Below are positions 6,111 through 10,948 of a stretch of DNA of 10,948 bases, in pieces. This DNA is from Candidatus Roizmanbacteria bacterium. GTDB taxonomy: Bacteria > Patescibacteriota > Microgenomatia > GCA-001788215 > 2-01-FULL-40-14. The DNA lies in assembly GCA_016203755.1 (NCBI GenBank), contig JACQMD010000021.1, forward strand, positions 1-10,948. Reading direction: 5' to 3'. Both the position numbers and the translations under genes were made by a program. Every line of letters starts with the position of its first letter. Positions within the stretch are counted from its first letter, which is position 1. The notes beneath the pieces were generated by a model, which did not search any database, was not told the DNA's origin, and saw only the letters and a list, made by a program, of their open reading frames with translations.

Positions 6111-7235
6111 CTAAGCTTTATATACAATATTTTTTGGTTTGATGATGACTTGCCTTGGTCCCTCTACGACATGTCCTGCGCGTAAGGTTTGTAAAGAATG
6201 GTTATCTAAAGCTATTTGTTGAGCATCTGCTACGTCTTTTTCTGGCATGTAGAGAGCAAATCCAGCACCCATATTAAAGGTCTCATACATAGTAGTATCA
6301 GTATTGTGAGATTGTTCTTGTATGAATTGGAATACCGGTTGCGGTTGAGGAATATGATCAATCACATACGTAAACTCCCGATTTGCCCGCATGAGTTTCA
6401 TCCAACCATGACCGGTGATATTGACCATATAATGGATATCAACTCCTGCTTCGAATAAATCTCTGACAAGACCTGCGTAGATGTGTGTTGGTTGTAGCAG
6501 TGCTTCACCGTACATCGTCCCATCCGAAAGTTGCGTGGCATATGCTTGGGCCAGACTTATATTCTTTTCATCCGCAATGTTTTGCGCAATCTTCCGCGCT
6601 AAAGACAAACCATTTGCATGAATCCCGCTACTGCCAACTAACAATAGTGTGTCATTGATTGTTAACTTATCTCCCAAGCTTAGGCGTTCTTTAGGCTTTA
6701 TAATGCCAATTGCAGATCCTGCAAGATCAATACTGTCTGGCGCGATGATCCCACTAAGGGTTGGTGTTTCTCCGCCTCCCCACACCGCCCCAGCCATATT
6801 ACATGCTTTTACCCAGCCTTCGATCAAATCTTTTGATCGTTCTTCATCAGAGAACCAATCTGAATTGCCTACGGCAAAATACGCATTGACTACCTGTGGT
6901 TCAGCAAATACAGCACTTAAATCGTTGGCACTCATTGCTATAGTATCTTGAGCGAGATCGTCATAATGGGTTCTTCCTGTAAGAGTTCTTACTTCGTCAG
7001 CGACTCTGTTTTTCGTTCCCAAACACTCCAATACAAATGCCCTATAAGCATCCTGCTCCTCCCAAATGTATGCTGTTTCACCTCGACTGGCTTCTATTTC
7101 TCTCATCCCGAACCGTTCAAGGTTACCAGTGGTTGTTCGGGCTCGTAATTGTGCCAGTCTTTTGAGTGGATCCAAAGCACCATAGTTAACCCCCGCTGAT
7201 GCATAGGTGATTGGATCTTCTGGTGTTTTACTCAT
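6111..7235 (-). CDS. purM: Phosphoribosylformylglycinamidine cyclo-ligase (AIR synthase), divergent form
   Basis: PurM closes FGAM to aminoimidazole ribotide with ATP, the fifth step of purine synthesis, in the cytosol. The 374-residue protein has the family landmarks in order: YASAGVNYGALDPLKRL at 11-27 (PurM YkdAGVD region), GTK at 73-75, AMSANDL at 100-106 (usual AMcvNDL), GGETPTLSG at 154-162 (usual GGETAEMPG), SSGIHANGLSLARK at 202-215, LLQPTHIYAGLV at 246-257, ITGHGW at 273-278 (usual LTGGGF), and ETFNMGAGFALYM at 318-330. Length is slightly above the usual ~345. The classic DGVGTK loop reads ECLGTK (70-75), losing the aspartate. The N-terminal region between 30 and 70 differs from the standard enzyme. 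It sits 8 bases after purQ and is clearly part of the pur operon, so PurM function is the best call. A paralogue of the AIR-synthase superfamily is the alternative. A weak GTGAG lies about 14 bases before the ATG. Confidence 0.9.
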   Translation of the reverse strand: MSKTPEDPITYASAGVNYGALDPLKRLAQLRARTTTGNLERFGMREIEASRGETAYIWEEQDAYRAFVLECLGTKNRVADEVRTLTGRTHYDDLAQDTIAMSANDLSAVFAEPQVVNAYFAVGNSDWFSDEERSKDLIEGWVKACNMAGAVWGGGETPTLSGIIAPDSIDLAGSAIGIIKPKERLSLGDKLTINDTLLLVGSSGIHANGLSLARKIAQNIADEKNISLAQAYATQLSDGTMYGEALLQPTHIYAGLVRDLFEAGVDIHYMVNITGHGWMKLMRANREFTYVIDHIPQPQPVFQFIQEQSHNTDTTMYETFNMGAGFALYMPEKDVADAQQIALDNHSLQTLRAGHVVEGPRQVIIKPKNIVYKA

Positions 7236-7243
7236 AGTATGTT

Positions 7244-8044
7244 TTACATCTCACTTGCATAGAGTACCATATTGCCGATGATGGTACGACCGGGTGGGAT
7301 GAAATCTTTTGGTTTTCTTCGCCAGTTATCAATTTGAGTGAGTTTGAAAGCACGTTCCGGATGAGTCATCATAAAGAGCGTATGTCCCATACGTAAGTCG
7401 GTAACTGCCGCAATCCCATTGAGCGATCCATTGGGATTTGCCGGATCGCCCGGAAATGCTGTTTCTCCTCCCGGTGTACAGTATCGCAGCACGACACCTC
7501 CGCCATTCTCGATCCGTGCCAATTGTTCTTGTTTTGCATAAAAATTACCTTGCCCGTGAGCGATGGGCAGGCTTATCGGTTTCCCATCCTGATTTTGTAA
7601 AAATACGCACGTATGCTGGTGTTCAAATTTCACATTTACCCATTGGCACTGAAAATGACCGGATTTGTTCGTCTGGAGCGCAACTTGCGAGTCACCCATT
7701 TTTGCATCAGGAAATAAACCGGATAGTACTGCCGTTTGAAATCCATTGCAGATACCCAAAACAAGCCCTTTGTACCGATGAATAAATTCATTCATATCAT
7801 CGGCTAAAAATACTTCGAGCTCTTTTGCCATCAGTTTCCCGGCTCGTATGACGTCGCCATACGTAAATCCTCCCGGCAACCCCAATCCTCGAAAGTCGCG
7901 GAGCTGAACATCTCCTCTTTTTAACTCATTAATATGAACGATACGGATATCGGCGCCTGAATCCTGGAAGGCAAATGCCAGTTCTTTATCACAGTTACTG
8001 CCGTCTGTGGTTAACACCGCAAATGGTGGACCGTTTTCTTTCAT
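7244..8044 (-). CDS. purQ: FGAM synthase glutaminase subunit PurQ
   Basis: PurQ is the class I glutamine amidotransferase that releases ammonia from glutamine and feeds it to PurL. I place the start at ATG 8044, where it overlaps the purL TGA in ATGA. A longer start at 8074 would only add ten residues inside purL. The resulting 266-residue protein shows oxyanion-loop sequence LPGGFTYGDVIRAGK at 56-70, the nucleophile C99 in LGICNGFQ, PIAHGQGNF at 160-168, NPNGSLNGIAAVTD at 203-216, and the catalytic H228 and E230 in MTHPER. All triad residues are present. Its length is at the upper end for stand-alone PurQ, with an extension after HPER (about 231-255). No PurL-fused glutaminase domain exists here, so this separate subunit is needed. 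Translation is coupled to purL, and purM follows after 8 bases. Confidence 0.97.
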   Translation of the reverse strand: MKENGPPFAVLTTDGSNCDKELAFAFQDSGADIRIVHINELKRGDVQLRDFRGLGLPGGFTYGDVIRAGKLMAKELEVFLADDMNEFIHRYKGLVLGICNGFQTAVLSGLFPDAKMGDSQVALQTNKSGHFQCQWVNVKFEHQHTCVFLQNQDGKPISLPIAHGQGNFYAKQEQLARIENGGGVVLRYCTPGGETAFPGDPANPNGSLNGIAAVTDLRMGHTLFMMTHPERAFKLTQIDNWRRKPKDFIPPGRTIIGNMVLYASEM

Positions 8045-10948
8045 GGAAAAATCTTCTGCATCGGTGTCTGCCACGCCTGTTTGAGTTCATCAACAGACGC
8101 GGTAAATAATTGTTGACCAACATGTGCTACTGTAATAGTTTTCTCCTGTTTGGTCGTTCCCAGTTTCATATGCGGTAGTTCACCAAACAACCGTTTGGTG
8201 GTCTCATCATCAACAACCTCCACAACAAAACACGAAGGAGTTTCATTAAGCAGTTTTTCTACCGGCGTCCATCCATCTTCTTCCTGGTTATGGTTAAGGT
8301 CTATAGTAACTCCCACATCGCCGCCAAAACACATCTCGGCAATGGTAGTGATGAGTCCTCCTTCGCTCACATCATGACAGGCGTGGACCTCTCCGGTTTG
8401 GATGGCATCGTACATGCCGCGGTAAACTTCGGGCAACAATTCCAGATCGACTTTGGGTACCTCGTTGCCAATCTGACCATGAATATCGTAATACGTCGAT
8501 CCTCCCATGGCGCGATCAGGTTTTCCTATAAGGTATAACGACGTGCCCGTATTTTTAATATCCGAAGATACGGTTTTTGCAACATCGGGGATCCGTCCAA
8601 ACATGGAGATACATTCCACTGGTGCAATATCAATCACTTCATCTCCGCTTTTTTGTCGGGAAGAGAGGCTGTCTTTACCGGATACCACGGGAACTTTCAA
8701 TTTTTTAATACAATCTCTCACCGCGTCGATGCTTCGATCAAGAGAGCCTAATGATTTCTCGTCGGTTCCCGGCCAAATAACATTGTTGATCCAGGCTGCT
8801 TGTGTTATGTCTCCGCCGACCGCAACATAATTGGCACACGCTTCGGCAATTGCCCACCGGGTGCCATGATAGGGATCTATAACATTTAATATCGGATTCA
8901 GACCGTGCGACTGGACAAATCCGTATGGTTTACCCAGAATCGGCGTTAACACAACCGCATCGTTCGGACCGTCGTGGTGAACGCCGGAGAAGGGAGCGAG
9001 GGCATTGGTGCCCTGTACCCCATGATCGTACCGGGATACCACTGGTTGTTTTGAACAAACGTTTCCATGCGCAAGAACTTTTTTGATGGTGTCGACCCAC
9101 CCGTTATTATCTTCCGGGGGTGGAATAGCCCGTTCTTCAAATATTTCTTTTTCATAGTGAGCTTTCAAAACTCGTTTGGGCAATCCATGTCGTAAGAAAT
9201 CATATGCAAGATCGGCAACTACCTGATCTCCGTACCGGACATTGAAGCGATGGTTTCCATCAAACCTTCCTAAAACGGTCGCTTCAACATTAAATTTTGT
9301 GCAGAGTTCAATGAGTGCGTCATAGTTGTTTGGATCCACCGCCATCACCATCCGCTCTTGTGCTTCAGACAGGAGTATTTCCCATGGCGCGAGGCCCGGG
9401 TATTTGAGTAGAACCTGTTTAAGATCTATGGTGACTCCGATGTCTTCTCCCATTTCGCCAACTGCTGATGACAGCCCCGCAGCGCCGCAATCGGTAATTG
9501 CATGAAATAACCCTCGTTTGCCTGCTTCATCAACTACTTGTCGTGCTTCGTCTATGACGTCAGAAACTCGCTTTTCTTCTATAGGATTTCCAATTTGCAC
9601 CGCTGTAGATTCTAACGCTTGCGATTTTTCTGTTGTTGCACGGGAAGAGAAGGTGGCTCCGTGAAGGCCATCCTTTCCGGTGCGTCCGCCAATAACCACC
9701 ACCATATCATTAACCTGCGGTTTCCCTTTTTTCGCCTGTTCTTTATCGAGTATTCCATAGGCGCCCACAATGACGGAGGGTCGTGCCCGGAATCGTCTAT
9801 CAAAATGAAGAGAACCATTGTTGGTAGGTACTCCCAGATTGTTTCCATACATTTGCACGCCAGCAACTACGCCTCGGGTAAGATAGTCAGGATGCAGGCA
9901 CCCTTGCGGAACATCAGCTGGATCCATATCAGGAGGAGCAAGACAAAACATATCGGTTGAAGAAATCACCCGTGCACCTCCACCGGTCCCCAAAATATCT
10001 CGTACTACACCACCGGTACCCGTTGCCGCTCCGCCAAATGGTTCACGGGCAGACGGCCAGTTGTGTGTTTCAACTTTTCCATGTATGGCTTTGCCTTCGT
10101 AAAAATCGATGACTCCGGAATTATCTTCATACGCCGAGATCACCAGATCTCCGGACTGTTCTTGTGATGCAGTCCGCAACCGGTCCAAAAATGGAGGTTT
10201 CACCTGACCATTTACCTCAATGGGGGATTTGAATGTTTTATGAACACAATGTTCACTCCAGTACGCACCGAATATTTCAAGTTCGACGTCGGTCGGGTCC
10301 CGGTCTATTGCTATGTAATAATTTTGTATTGCTTTCATCTCGTCTACATTGAGCGCGAGTCCCCGTCCGGATATTTCCATGAGCCGTTCATCAGAAACAC
10401 CACGAATAGGAATGGTTTCCACCGGTCCCGGCTCCCCCCGAATCAGGAGCGTTTCCGGTTTTTCGGTTATGATGCGTTGCACCGTTTTATTTACCAGCAG
10501 TCGGTGAACGACTTGATCGACAACACCTTTTCTGACGTTCCCATAAAATGCATATTTGGTACTGGTGGTAACGGCATCCACCGGCACTCCGAGGTTGCTC
10601 GCTGCTTTTGCAATAGGTCCTGCGTCCGGATCCATGACACCCGGTTTATACGCTATTTCTACCACGCTATTGGGACGGTGGAAAATGGTTCTACCAAACA
10701 TTCTTTGACTCACTGCATTTGCTGCGCGGTGAAAGAGCGTTGCCGGTTGTATGAGTAGTTGATCAACTTTGTAGGTTTGATCGATAGGTTCATGAAAGAG
10801 CTCCTCAGCCAGTTTGGTTGCACCATCTCCATCTGTTCCTTCAACGCGGTACACCTTGACGGTTCTGACTTCAGTTAAACCGGGAACGCCGATGGTACGC
10901 TGTGCGTCATAAAACACACTCTTTCCTAACGTGTCCTTCTCCGGATCA
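8041..10948 (-). CDS. purL: FGAM synthase large subunit PurL with PurS-like N-terminus, start outside window
   Basis: PurL makes FGAM from FGAR, ATP and ammonia, purine step four. The frame stays open from the TGA at 8041 to the right edge (968 whole codons), so the GTG at 10917 is not the start. The residues before it (DPEKDTLGKSVFYDAQRTIG onward) match the PurS pattern DPxGxxxxxAxxxLG, followed by VRTVKVYRVEG. Numbering from that GTG, a second PurS-like unit covers about 85-125 (KPGVMDPDAG, then TKYAFYG); paired PurS-like units are known at the N-terminus of large PurLs. The catalytic part follows: DPTDVELEIFGAYWSEHC at 207-224 with the SEHC active-site histidine, ETHNWPSA at 283-290, a glycine-rich TGTGG loop near 299-303, GKDS at 747-750 and CHDVSEGG at 847-854. 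There is no C-terminal glutaminase domain, which fits the separate purQ overlapping the stop. The promoter lies outside the window. Confidence 0.97.
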   Translation of the reverse strand, partial: DPEKDTLGKSVFYDAQRTIGVPGLTEVRTVKVYRVEGTDGDGATKLAEELFHEPIDQTYKVDQLLIQPATLFHRAANAVSQRMFGRTIFHRPNSVVEIAYKPGVMDPDAGPIAKAASNLGVPVDAVTTSTKYAFYGNVRKGVVDQVVHRLLVNKTVQRIITEKPETLLIRGEPGPVETIPIRGVSDERLMEISGRGLALNVDEMKAIQNYYIAIDRDPTDVELEIFGAYWSEHCVHKTFKSPIEVNGQVKPPFLDRLRTASQEQSGDLVISAYEDNSGVIDFYEGKAIHGKVETHNWPSAREPFGGAATGTGGVVRDILGTGGGARVISSTDMFCLAPPDMDPADVPQGCLHPDYLTRGVVAGVQMYGNNLGVPTNNGSLHFDRRFRARPSVIVGAYGILDKEQAKKGKPQVNDMVVVIGGRTGKDGLHGATFSSRATTEKSQALESTAVQIGNPIEEKRVSDVIDEARQVVDEAGKRGLFHAITDCGAAGLSSAVGEMGEDIGVTIDLKQVLLKYPGLAPWEILLSEAQERMVMAVDPNNYDALIELCTKFNVEATVLGRFDGNHRFNVRYGDQVVADLAYDFLRHGLPKRVLKAHYEKEIFEERAIPPPEDNNGWVDTIKKVLAHGNVCSKQPVVSRYDHGVQGTNALAPFSGVHHDGPNDAVVLTPILGKPYGFVQSHGLNPILNVIDPYHGTRWAIAEACANYVAVGGDITQAAWINNVIWPGTDEKSLGSLDRSIDAVRDCIKKLKVPVVSGKDSLSSRQKSGDEVIDIAPVECISMFGRIPDVAKTVSSDIKNTGTSLYLIGKPDRAMGGSTYYDIHGQIGNEVPKVDLELLPEVYRGMYDAIQTGEVHACHDVSEGGLITTIAEMCFGGDVGVTIDLNHNQEEDGWTPVEKLLNETPSCFVVEVVDDETTKRLFGELPHMKLGTTKQEKTITVAHVGQQLFTASVDELKQAWQTPMQKIFP

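Noticed and set aside
5662..6114. 150-codon plus-strand ORF opposite the FkbM gene
   Set aside because: Antisense to recognisable FkbM motifs; its serine/cysteine-rich translation has no family features.
8045..8074. Longer purQ start ten codons upstream
   Set aside because: The added residues lie entirely within purL, and the ATG at 8044 gives the ATGA coupling used elsewhere in the window; PurQ homology begins after it.
10240..10758. 172-codon plus-strand ORF opposite purL
   Set aside because: It runs antisense to strongly conserved PurL sequence, is rich in Cys, His and Tyr without any domain pattern, and is a reading-frame shadow.
1..10948. CRISPR array, tRNA/rRNA, insertion sequence, prophage or defence system
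   Set aside because: No repeated spacer pattern, RNA gene signature, transposase, integrase or defence-type domain was seen on either strand; coding density leaves no room for large hidden elements.

Overview
The window looks like an ordinary bacterial chromosome segment with nine protein-coding genes packed almost end to end. There are no RNA genes, CRISPR arrays, insertion sequences or long repeats. Several traits together suggest a small-genome uncultured lineage such as the Candidate Phyla Radiation (Patescibacteria): weak or absent Shine-Dalgarno sequences, promoters so close to starts that mRNAs may be nearly leaderless, ATGA stop/start overlaps, and divergent purine and methyltransferase proteins. 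This placement is an inference. The genetic code appears standard: TGA ends four genes (the M64 peptidase, the Tat lipoprotein, purL and, by overlap, the junctions next to them), so a TGA=Gly code is unlikely.

Layout. Positions 1-331 (minus) hold a CheY-like receiver protein cut by the left edge, preceded by a small unknown gene (346-609, minus). A 129-bp divergent intergenic stretch (610-738) carries a good extended -10 promoter for the plus-strand genes. The plus-strand cluster is a secreted M64-family zinc metallopeptidase with a dockerin-like tail (739-2136), a GT-C membrane glycosyltransferase with an added C-terminal soluble domain (2133-4058, coupled through ATGA), and a predicted Tat-exported lipoprotein of unknown family (4114-5202). 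The lipoprotein gene overlaps tail-to-tail by 25 bp with an FkbM-type methyltransferase (5178-6065, minus). Upstream of that on the minus strand lie purM (6111-7235), purQ (7244-8044) and purL (8041 to beyond the right edge).

Functional picture. PurL and PurQ together form FGAM synthase (purine step 4) and PurM makes AIR (step 5), so the right-hand 4.8 kb is a compact purine biosynthesis operon. The PurL is the long type with a PurS-like N-terminal region. Its reading frame stays open to the last base, so the GTG at 10917 is an internal codon and the true start lies outside the window. The left-hand genes are oriented to the cell envelope: an exported protease, a lipid-linked-sugar glycosyltransferase and an exported lipoprotein. 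I see no obvious novel multi-gene system. The points most worth checking are the unknown Tat lipoprotein, the dockerin-like peptidase with its coupled glycosyltransferase, the altered motifs in PurM and FkbM, and the leaderless promoter architecture.
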